A DNA stretch of 7,992 nucleotides from Verrucomicrobiales bacterium (GTDB taxonomy: Bacteria > Verrucomicrobiota > Verrucomicrobiia > Verrucomicrobiales > V1-33), in NCBI GenBank assembly GCA_028293305.1, contig JAQGPD010000593.1, forward strand, positions 1 to 7,992. Direction: 5' to 3'. This document shows, one piece after another, positions 1 to 6,900 of this stretch (position 1 is its first letter; each line of letters starts with the position of its first letter). Both the position numbers and the translations under genes were made by a program. The notes below the pieces were generated by a model. That model did no database searches. It was not told where the DNA came from and was given only the letters and a program-made list of their open reading frames with translations.

Positions 1-995
1 GCGGGCGCATTCCCCGGGCCGTTGGTGCGCACGCTGTTCGGATAGGAAAACCAGTGCTCCAAATCCGTGGACCACTCGACTTCGTCCGTGAATCCGGGAG
101 CCGAGATCCACCGCACCTGCAAGGCCCCGGCGGGCTGCGGGGCGGTTTCCACGGTGGCCGTCAGACTTTGCCAGGGCAGCGCTTCCTGCCAGGAATCGGC
201 GATGCGGATTTCATCGACCGTCCAGCCGGTGGAAGCCGCCGGGTTTTGTCCGGCGGCGAGGCGGATTTGCTCCAGGTCCGACCACGCCGCAAAGTCGGAT
301 TGTTGCGACACCATGGCGATTCCCTCCGCCTCGTCCGGGGCCTTGCCGAGCGGAGGATTCATCCAAAGTGTGTATCGTTCCAGGTCGCCATTCACCGCAT
401 TCAACTCCACGCGGGCGAGGGCCAGGCTCAGCGTGGTCGAGGGCGTTTGGGTGATGGCGGGCGTCCAAAGATTCCCGCCCGTGCTGCGGTCCCACACATG
501 CCAGCGTTGCGCGGCGGCGCCCGAAGGCATGCCGATGGCGACGATTTCATCCATGTTAGTGTCGCCGTCCGGCGGTTGCAACGTATCGTCTGGAGCGCGC
601 AGGGAGAAATTGAAAAACCGCACCGTGCTGCCCGCGACCTGTTGGCCGAGCAGGGAAATCCAGATCACATTTCCGGCGGGTTGCGGCGCGGGCGGACGGA
701 AAACCGGCGCGATATTGCTCACAGTAGCGCGCTCTTCATGGGCGTCCACCAGCGCGTGATTGCCGGAGGCCGGCAGCACATTTCCGGAGGCGTCCATGTA
801 ACGCAGGCTGCCCGGCGCGATGTCCGCATCCACTCCGGATGCAGGGTCGGGATTCGCCGCGAAGCCACCCTGGTATTTCAGTCCGTCCTCGGCGACGGGG
901 TAATTGAATCCCTCATAATACAGCAGCTCCCCACGGGCCGACGCCGCTCCCAGGACTAGCAGGGTCAACTTCAAGCTGTTCAGCATGAGAAACAT
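1..995 (-). CDS. Secreted ConA/LamG-like beta-sandwich protein, 3' end cut by window edge
   Basis: This minus-strand frame stays open from an ATG at 995-993 to the window edge, giving 331 codons without a stop; the C-terminus lies outside. A second in-frame ATG at 986-984 is an equally possible start, and neither has a Shine-Dalgarno. The N-terminus looks like a Sec signal peptide: MFLMLNSLK, a hydrophobic stretch LTLLVLG, then an AxA-type site (ASA) near residue 20. The mature part begins ELLYYEGFNYPVA and is rich in alternating hydrophobic and polar residues. It later has WTVDEIRIADSW (around residue 271), a motif I associate with secreted LamG/ConA-like jelly-roll domains of Verrucomicrobiota and Planctomycetota. 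The visible end (VRWISAPGFTDEVEWSTDLEHW) resembles the short beta-domain often found after such modules. I infer an exported, possibly carbohydrate-binding or cell-surface protein. No catalytic motif is visible and the substrate is unknown. It is divergent from parE. Confidence 0.8.
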   Translation of the reverse strand, partial: MFLMLNSLKLTLLVLGAASARGELLYYEGFNYPVAEDGLKYQGGFAANPDPASGVDADIAPGSLRYMDASGNVLPASGNHALVDAHEERATVSNIAPVFRPPAPQPAGNVIWISLLGQQVAGSTVRFFNFSLRAPDDTLQPPDGDTNMDEIVAIGMPSGAAAQRWHVWDRSTGGNLWTPAITQTPSTTLSLALARVELNAVNGDLERYTLWMNPPLGKAPDEAEGIAMVSQQSDFAAWSDLEQIRLAAGQNPAASTGWTVDEIRIADSWQEALPWQSLTATVETAPQPAGALQVRWISAPGFTDEVEWSTDLEHWFSYPNSVRTNGPGNAP

Positions 996-1070
996 TGGCG
1001 GGAGGTGAAAAGCGATCTTCCACCGTCCCGGCCCCCCGCACAAGTCGTTATGCGTTCCCTGCGTGGCGGC

Positions 1071-1099
1071 TTGATTCCTTAAGCGGGCCAAACTATTCT
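1071..1099 (+). promoter_or_regulatory. Candidate sigma-70-type promoter of parE (leaderless arrangement)
   Basis: TTGATT (1071-1076) and TATTCT (1094-1099) are separated by 17 bp and resemble -35 and -10 hexamers. Only six bases (CCGCGC) separate the -10 from the parE ATG at 1106. A normal start site about 7 nt after the -10 would fall on or next to the A of the ATG. That predicts a leaderless mRNA, which agrees with the lack of any GGAGG-like sequence before the start. This is inferred from sequence only. Confidence 0.4.
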
Positions 1100-1105
1100 C
1101 CGCGC

Positions 1106-3001
1106 ATGAGTGAACCGATTTACGACGAAGACAGCATCCGCAGCCTCGACTGGGTGGAGCACATCCGCCTGCGTCCCGGCATGTATATCGGCAAACTGGG
1201 CGATGGCTCCGCGCCCGATGACGGCATTTACATCCTGGCGAAGGAAGCGCTCGACAACTCCATCGACGAATTCGTCATGGGCCATGGAAAGCAAATCGAC
1301 ATCGAGCTGGCCGACGGGCGGATGAAAGTGCGCGACTACGGGCGCGGCATTCCGCTGGGCAAGCTGATGGACTGCGCCGCCAAAATCAATACCGGCGCGA
1401 AATATGATAGCAAGGCCTTCAAAAAATCCGTTGGTTTGAACGGCGTCGGCATCAAAGCCGTGAATGCCCTGTCCAGTTTCTTCGATATCCAGGCCTACCG
1501 CGAGGGCGAGACGAAGCTGATCGAGTTCAGCAAAGGGGTGGTGCAGCAGGAGATGAAAAAGCCGCAGCCCAGCAAGGAAGGGAACGGCACGCGCCTCAGC
1601 TTCACGCCGGATGCCGCGATTTTTGGCCCCAGGGTGAAGTGGGACATGGAGACGCTGGAGCGCATGTGCCGTTATTATTCCTATCTGAATACCGGGCTGA
1701 CGCTGAATCTGAATGGCACAAAATTCCGCAGCAAGGACGGCCTGGCGGATCTGTTGCGCGACAATCTCCCGCAGGAGGCGCTTTATCCTATCATTCATTT
1801 GAAAGGCGAGGATATCGAGATCGCCTTCACCCACGCCGAGCAGGCCGGGGAGGACTACTACAGTTTTGTGAACGGCCAAAACACGCACCAGGGCGGCACC
1901 CATCTGGCGGCGTTCCGAGAGGCGCTGGTGAAGACCATGCGCGAACATTTTAAGAAGGATTACGATCCCTCCGACATCCGCACCGGCATCGTGGCGGCCA
2001 TCGCCGTGAAGGTCACGGAACCGGTGTTCGAAAGCCAGACCAAGACGAAGCTGGGCTCCACCCACATGGAGCCGGACGGCCAGACGGTGCGGACGTTCAT
2101 CGCAAATTTCCTATCAAAAGAGCTGGAGCTGCACCTCCACAAAAACAAGGACACCGCCAAGGCCCTGCTGGAGAAAATCCAGATGAACGAAAGCGAGCGC
2201 AAGGAACTCGCCGGCGTCGCCAAGATCGCCAAGGAGCGAGCCCGCAAAGCGAAAATCCATAACAAGAAACTCCGCGACTGCCGCGTGCACCTGGATTCCA
2301 CGGCCAAGAACAAGGAGGAAAGCACGCTCTTCATCACGGAAGGAAACAGCGCCAGCGGATCCATCACCGCCGCCCGCGATGTGGATACCCAAGCCGTTTT
2401 CAGCCTGCGCGGAAAGCCGCTGAACACTTTCGGACTTAACAAAAAAATCGTTTATGAAAACGAGGAGTTCAATCTGCTCCAACACGCCCTGAACATCGAG
2501 GACAGCGTGGACGATCTCCGGTATAACAAGGTCGTGCTGGCCACCGACGCCGACGTGGACGGCATGCACATCCGCCTGCTGATGATCACGTTTTTCCTGC
2601 AATTTTTCCCCGACCTCCTGCGCCGCGGGCACCTCTTTGTGTTGCAGACCCCGCTGTTCCGCATCCGCGATAAAAAGGAAACCATCTACAGTTACAGCGA
2701 GGACGAAAAACAGGCCGCCATCAAAAAACTGGGCAAGAACGCCGAGATCACCCGATTCAAAGGACTCGGCGAAATCAACGCCTCCGAGTTCAAACACTTC
2801 ATCGGAAAAGATATCCGCCTCGACCCCGTCGGCATCGACCACAGCCATTCCATCAAGGAACTCCTAACGTTCTACATGGGCAAAAACACCCCCGAGCGCC
2901 AGGAGTTCATCATCCGCAACCTCCGCGTCGAGCAGGACATCCTTCCGCCCGACGGCCCCGCCACCCGCCCCGAGGACACTGAAGAATCCAAAGTCGCCTA
3001 A
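1106..3001 (+). CDS. parE: DNA topoisomerase IV subunit B (type IIA, ParE/GyrB family)
   Basis: The gene encodes the ATPase and Toprim subunit of a type IIA topoisomerase, which with a ParC/GyrA-type subunit unlinks or relaxes DNA. The 631-residue length matches ParE, not the longer GyrB with an insert. GHKL ATPase motifs are intact: EALDNSIDE (E47 as likely general base, N51), DYGRG (from D77) and the lid GLNGVG (110-115). The transducer has the QTK loop (311-313). The Toprim domain has EGNSAS (E412), DADVDG (D481, D483, D485) and RFKGLGE (550-556). The opening SIRSLDWVEHIRLRPGMYIG and the run ITFFLQFFPDLLRRGH resemble the Bacteroidota-type topoisomerase IV subunit. The frame continues upstream to a TTG at 995, but homology starts at MSEPIYDEDS, so I chose the ATG at 1106. 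The Toprim motif reads EGN where EGD is usual. No parC follows. GyrB paralogue naming is the main uncertainty. Confidence 0.93.
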   Translation: MSEPIYDEDSIRSLDWVEHIRLRPGMYIGKLGDGSAPDDGIYILAKEALDNSIDEFVMGHGKQIDIELADGRMKVRDYGRGIPLGKLMDCAAKINTGAKYDSKAFKKSVGLNGVGIKAVNALSSFFDIQAYREGETKLIEFSKGVVQQEMKKPQPSKEGNGTRLSFTPDAAIFGPRVKWDMETLERMCRYYSYLNTGLTLNLNGTKFRSKDGLADLLRDNLPQEALYPIIHLKGEDIEIAFTHAEQAGEDYYSFVNGQNTHQGGTHLAAFREALVKTMREHFKKDYDPSDIRTGIVAAIAVKVTEPVFESQTKTKLGSTHMEPDGQTVRTFIANFLSKELELHLHKNKDTAKALLEKIQMNESERKELAGVAKIAKERARKAKIHNKKLRDCRVHLDSTAKNKEESTLFITEGNSASGSITAARDVDTQAVFSLRGKPLNTFGLNKKIVYENEEFNLLQHALNIEDSVDDLRYNKVVLATDADVDGMHIRLLMITFFLQFFPDLLRRGHLFVLQTPLFRIRDKKETIYSYSEDEKQAAIKKLGKNAEITRFKGLGEINASEFKHFIGKDIRLDPVGIDHSHSIKELLTFYMGKNTPERQEFIIRNLRVEQDILPPDGPATRPEDTEESKVA

Positions 3002-3030
3002 CGCCGATTCCGGTTCATGTTTTCGGTTCC

Positions 3031-3050
3031 CGGATTTGTGATCCGTTTTC
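3031..3050 (+). terminator. Weak intrinsic terminator candidate after parE
   Basis: CGGAT (3031-3035) and ATCCG (3041-3045) can pair as a 5-bp stem with a TTGTG loop, followed directly by TTTTC. It lies 30 bases after the parE stop. The stem is short, so it may not be efficient. The stronger 7-bp GC stem at 3090-3109, followed by TTT, is an alternative terminator for the same transcript. Confidence 0.25.
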
Positions 3051-3083
3051 CGGTGTCCAGCAATCCAGTCCATCTCTCAGCAA

Positions 3084-3125
3084 CCGTAGCAAGGCCCGTC
3101 CCGGCCTTGTTTCCAGCTATCCGGC
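3084..3125 (-). repeat. Dispersed hairpin repeat, copy 1 (inverted)
   Basis: Read on the minus strand, this stretch matches copy 2 (3703-3744) at about 38 of 42 positions and shares a nearly identical 34-bp core with copy 3 (7217-7250). Its centre is a perfect 7-bp inverted repeat, CAAGGCC and GGCCTTG, around a 6-nt loop, followed by CTACGG on the minus strand. On the plus strand it places a GC-rich hairpin followed by TTT downstream of parE, so it might assist termination. It resembles a REP-like element. Confidence 0.8.
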
Positions 3126-3200
3126 CTGCTAACACCAGCTCTCAACAACCATTCCATTTCCCAAAAACCCCAGCTGCGGAGCCTGTAACCGCAGAGCCCT

Positions 3201-3317
3201 GACCACAAAGCCCGACAACAGAACCCGACCGCAGAACCCGACCGCAGATCTCGACCGCAGATCTCGACAGCAGAACCCGACCGCAGAACCCGACCGCAGA
3301 ACCCGACTACGAAGCCC
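3201..3317. repeat. 13-bp tandem repeat array, nine units
   Basis: Nine consecutive 13-bp units follow the consensus GACCGCAGAACCC, with variants in which AACCC is ATCTC and with more diverged first and last units (GACCACAAAGCCC and GACTACGAAGCCC). The unit length is not a multiple of three, so reading frames cycle through all three phases. This argues against a coding origin. A final related unit merges into the hairpin at 3334-3348. Confidence 0.9.
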
Positions 3318-3333
3318 CGGGCCCCGGAGCCCC

Positions 3334-3477
3334 GACCGCAGAGCGGTCAAGGAAGTAGCCGTGGACTTCAGTCCACGGTGTTAGGTCGCCGGCATCCCTT
3401 GTCGCGTAGCGACAACGGCATAGAGGCACGCCTCACCCACGAAAGCTCACCGGAAACAGTCCCGCGGGCAGTTTCCG
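3334..3477. repeat. Series of four short palindromes (REP-like cluster, left part)
   Basis: Four inverted repeats follow each other closely. GACCGC/GCGGTC has loop AGA (3334-3348). CCGTGGACT/AGTCCACGG has loop TC (3359-3378). TTGTCG/CGACAA has loop CGTAG (3399-3415). CGGAAAC/GTTTCCG encloses the 8-bp palindrome CCCGCGGG (3451-3477). All arms pair perfectly. This density exceeds what I would expect by chance and suggests a mosaic of REP-type elements or a structured transcript. No gene is visible here. Confidence 0.75.
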
Positions 3478-3484
3478 CTAACGT

Positions 3485-3563
3485 GGTGGACAGAATGTCC
3501 ACCCTCCTTTGGGGCGTGCTCGAATTCGGGTTCCTTATCGGAGGGTCAACATTCTGTTGACCC
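3485..3563. repeat. BIME-like pair of inverted, covarying hairpins
   Basis: The left hairpin has arms GGTGGACA and TGTCCACC with loop GAA (3485-3503). The right hairpin has arms GGGTCAACA and TGTTGACCC with loop TTC (3543-3563). The right hairpin in reverse complement aligns with the left one and also shares the flanking ACCCTCC (3501-3507, and GGAGGGT at 3540-3546): 18 of 22 positions match. The four differences form two compensating base-pair changes that keep each stem intact. A third hairpin at 3359-3378 has a related GTGGAC/GTCCAC stem. Confidence 0.8.
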
Positions 3564-3698
3564 GGCCCTGCGGATGGACCCCAAATCTCGACACCACCCA
3601 TTTTAGGCCAAAGGGCCGCGACATCTTGGGAATCAAACGATTGGATAGCATCCGAAACAATCCGGGCTAACCAAAACCGCTCCGGGGATTTTTTGAAC
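3564..3698. other. Spacer without recognisable gene
   Basis: No credible coding sequence is seen. The only structure noted is a bulged stem pairing AATCCGG (3659-3665) with CCGGGGATT (3682-3690), followed by TTTT. It could act as a weak plus-strand terminator, but the loop is long and the support is low. Confidence 0.5.
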
Positions 3699-3744
3699 GT
3701 TCGCCGGGGCGCTGAAAACAAGGCCGGGACGGGCCTTGCTACGG
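3699..3744 (+). repeat. Dispersed hairpin repeat, copy 2
   Basis: This 46-bp copy matches copy 3 (7205-7250) at 43 of 46 positions. It includes a left part ending in GGGGCGCTG, the hairpin CAAGGCC/GGCCTTG, and the tail CTACGG. Together with copy 1 in the opposite orientation it brackets roughly 660 bp of repeat-rich DNA. The 17-bp tandem array begins about 20 bp further right and has a sequence related to the tail of this repeat. Confidence 0.88.
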
Positions 3745-3760
3745 CGGGTTGACAATCTGC

Positions 3761-3909
3761 TTGGATGCTTTGCTCGCCACGATGGATGCTTTGCTTCGCT
3801 AGGCTACGATGGATGCTTTGCCACGATGGATGCTTTGCCACGATGAATGCTTTGCAACGATGGATGCTTTGCTACGGTGGAATATTTGCTAGGGCTCATG
3901 CCTTGCTAA
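3761..3909. repeat. 17-bp tandem repeat array
   Basis: The consensus unit is GATGGATGCTTTGCCAC. Clean units lie at 3808-3824, 3825-3841, 3842-3858 and 3859-3875. Longer variants with inserts are at the left (3761-3780 and 3781-3807), and two decayed units are at the right (3876-3892 and 3893-3909). The GCTTTGCTACGG segment at 3866-3877 differs at one position from GCCTTGCTACGG at the end of the neighbouring dispersed repeat, suggesting that the array arose from that element's tail. It ends just before the stop codon of the receptor gene. Confidence 0.88.
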
Positions 3910-3916
3910 TATCACA

Positions 3917-6900
3917 TCACCTGTCTTCCCCCGCATATTTCACCGATTCCAAAAACCTGAAATGTCCGGCCGACGGAGGCGTGGCTTTCAATTCCACCAC
4001 GTCTTCGCCGGATTCCATGCGGGTGATCCTTTCCAAAATCCTTTTCGCAATCGGGGCGCACACCGACCCGCCGGCCTTGCCATTCGCGACTAAAATGCTG
4101 ATGGCATAACGTGGTTTTTCGAGCGGGGCGAAACCGATGAACCACGTGTGGTTGTCCATGATCCGCCGTTGTTCGGAAGGTTTCCCTCCGGCTGGTTTTG
4201 GGGGACCCGGCTCCATGCGCCATTTTTGGGCCGTGCCGGTTTTGCCGGCAATATGGATCAACTCGCTGCGGGCGGGTTTGCCCGTGCCTCCGACGGGCGA
4301 ATTCACGGTGCGGTCCATGCCTTCGCGCACGGCGGCGAGGTTTTCCTCTGGCACGCCTTCCGCTATCAAATCATGCCGAAGCTCAAGGGGGGCGTTGTGC
4401 CACTCTCCATTGGTGAAGGTGCGAGAAACAATCCTCGGGTTCCAAATCTTTCCATCATTCGCGATCGCGGCTGCCAGGCCAGCCAATTGCAGGGGGCTGG
4501 CTCGCACCTCCGCCTGACCGATGGAAACGTTGGCGGTCTTCGCCTCCGTCCATGGTCCATAGTTCTGTTTTTCCAGCCAGGCGCGGTCGGGGATGAAATC
4601 GGTTATTCCCGTCCCCAACCGGAAATAGGCTGGATCACCAAGGCCGAATTTTCCCGCCATTGCGGCGATGGCGTCGATGCCCGCGGCATTGCCAAGTTGA
4701 TAGAAATAACAATTGCAGGATTGTGCCAGCGCCTCCGGAAGATCGAGCCGGCCATGCTCGCCGCCTTGGTTGGCGATCCAGCATTTGAAGGGCCTGCCCG
4801 CGTAGTGCACGGAGCCGCTGCAGTTATAGATTTGAGGTTTGCCCCCGTTGCCGGGCGCGCTCAGGGCGACGAGCGGTTTGAAGGTGGACCCTGGCGAAAA
4901 GCCGGTCAGCGCCCGGTTTATCAAGGGGTCGGTGCGGTCGCTGAGCACTTTGTCGAAACTTTCCCTGACAGGAAAAGGAACCATTTGATTCGGATCGAAG
5001 TCCGGCAAACTTGCCATGGAAAGGATGTCGCCATTCTCCACATCCAGCAACACCACCGCCCCGCGTCCCACGCCGGCATCGATCAGGGCTTGCCGGCAGA
5101 TTTGCTGCATCCGCGCATCCAGGGTCAGTGCGAGCGCGGGGGTGGATTTGCCTTCGGCGGAGGGTCGCTTTTCCAGCATGGCGTCCATGGCTTTTTCGAC
5201 TCCGGCCAAGCCGGTCATGGAAACGCTGCCGGTGGCCTTGTCGGCGGCGGCGGCTTTCCTGGCAGGGGGATATTTGGGCGGAGGCTGTCCGATATATCCA
5301 ATCACGTGACTTGTCAGGGCGGCCAGGGGATAGTGCCTCGAATCGCCGGTTTTCGACTCTCCATTCTGGTTCCATGTGGCGTTGGAGGATTCGGCTAGGA
5401 CGACGCCATTGCGGTCAGTGATGCTGCCGCGCAAAACGGTGGCGGTGGAAGTTATCGCCGATGACGTGACGCTTGCGGCGACGGGGGCGGGTGTCGCCGG
5501 GCTGTCGGGAACCGAGGGATTGGCGGGAGGGGGAACGGCTGGAGCTTCCGGGTTGGTTGGAGCTTCCGGGTTGGCTGGAGCCTGGTTGTTGCTAGCAGGA
5601 ACGGGTGGGGAATCGGCGGGCCGGGACGCGCCGGACGGGGCTGGGGAAGTGGGTTTTTCCCCGGATGCTGTTGCAGGGACTTCGCTTGAAGATTCAGGCC
5701 CGGCGGGAGGTGTTAGCGTTGCGCGGGCCGGCGTTGGCGGTTCGATCGCTGGCGCGGTTGGAGGCGCGGTTGGAGGCGTGGCGGGTGGGGTTGGAGAGGG
5801 CGTGGCGTTTTCCGGAATGGGCTCCGCTGACTCCGTTAGGGAAAGGTCGGATTGGTCCGCTGGATTGGTTTCCCGGGCGGTGCTGAGGGGCAGGAGCGGC
5901 ACGAGGAGGAGCAGGGAAACCGCCGGAGCCACGAGCATGGGGAAGGAGCGGCGGCGGCTGGGGACGGGGGCCAGGAGGCGTTGGATCCGATGCAGCAGCG
6001 GTTGGCTGGCGGCTGCGGGGGCCAGGGCCGGGGGCTGGTCCAGGCTGAGTTCCGCCAGGCGGGCAAGGGCGGTGGCGGCGGCGCGGGGGTTGCCGGTCAG
6101 GTGGCGGGCGCGGTCGTCGCAGGCGTGCTCGCGTTCCAGGTTCATGCGGTGGCTGACCCACCACACCGCCGGATGGAAAAACAGCAGGGTTTCCACGGCG
6201 GCCTGCAGGAGACCTGTCAGGTAGTCGTGGCGTTGGATGTGGGAGAATTCGTGGGCCAGGATGAAATCCATTTCCCGCGGCGAAAGCCCGGCCAAGGCAC
6301 CGCTGGGGATGAGCAGCACGGGGCGAAGGATGCCAGCCACGGCGGGCGAGCGCAGTCGATTCAGGATTTTCAGCCGGGGCAGGCGTTTCAATCCGCATCG
6401 CCGCGCCATCAGCCTGGCTTGGTCATTGATCGCTCCCTCGGCGGGGACGGCTTGGCGGATGAGGTAAAACGTGGCGCCCAGCCCGCAAAGTTTGGTCAGG
6501 GCGAGGCAGGCCGCGCCGGTCAGCCAACCCAGTCCCAACCACGCGCGCCAGTTCGGCCCGGCGGAGGACTCCGGGGCCGGGGTGGACTCGGCGGCGGGCG
6601 GCTCGGGGCGTTCCTCCAGCGATGGGATAATCAACGCAACTCCGGCCGGCGCGGGTTCGTTCCGGGGGATTTCATCCGGCGGGGCGGAGGCTTGGAGCGG
6701 GAGGGGAAGGCTGACAATTTCCGGAGTCGTAGTGGCGGAAGGAACGGACGGGGTGTGGGAAGGCGTGAGTTGCATCCAGGTCAGGACGGGGGCCAGCGCC
6801 ATGGTGGTTAGGGCGAGGGCGCAGCAGGCGTGCCGCAGATCCGCCGTGCCGCGCCGGCAGAGTCGCAGCAGCAGGGCCAATCCCAGGGCGGCCAGGGTGC

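Noticed and set aside
54..959. Plus-strand open frame of 301 codons
   Set aside because: It is antisense to the secreted-protein gene, which has a signal peptide and a coherent beta-sandwich sequence. The antisense product is Arg/Gly-rich and unrecognisable.
1000..1008. Strong Shine-Dalgarno-like GGGAGGTGA on the plus strand
   Set aside because: No ATG, GTG or TTG follows at a suitable distance, so it is taken as chance.
995..1105. Upstream TTG start for parE, 37 codons longer
   Set aside because: The extra residues do not resemble the family, would overlap the divergent gene's start, and the conserved protein begins at the ATG at 1106.
1264..1275. GACGAATTCGTC palindrome resembling the operator half-sites
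   Set aside because: It lies inside parE coding for IDEFV and lacks the 4-bp spacer of the two promoter dyads, so it is probably coincidental.
3129..3350. Minus-strand open frame over the 13-bp array
   Set aside because: Its repeated Arg/Ser/Val peptide comes from the tandem DNA repeat read in rotating phases; there is no start-site support.
3368..3841. Minus-strand open frame of 157 codons in the intergenic region
   Set aside because: It runs through the 17-bp array, the dispersed repeat and the hairpin cluster. Its QSIHR repetitions and VARPVPALF segment are simply translations of repeats, and no domain is recognisable.
4148..5398. Long plus-strand open frame antisense to the PBP module
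   Set aside because: The minus strand carries clear PBP motifs in order; the antisense frame is a by-product of high GC content.
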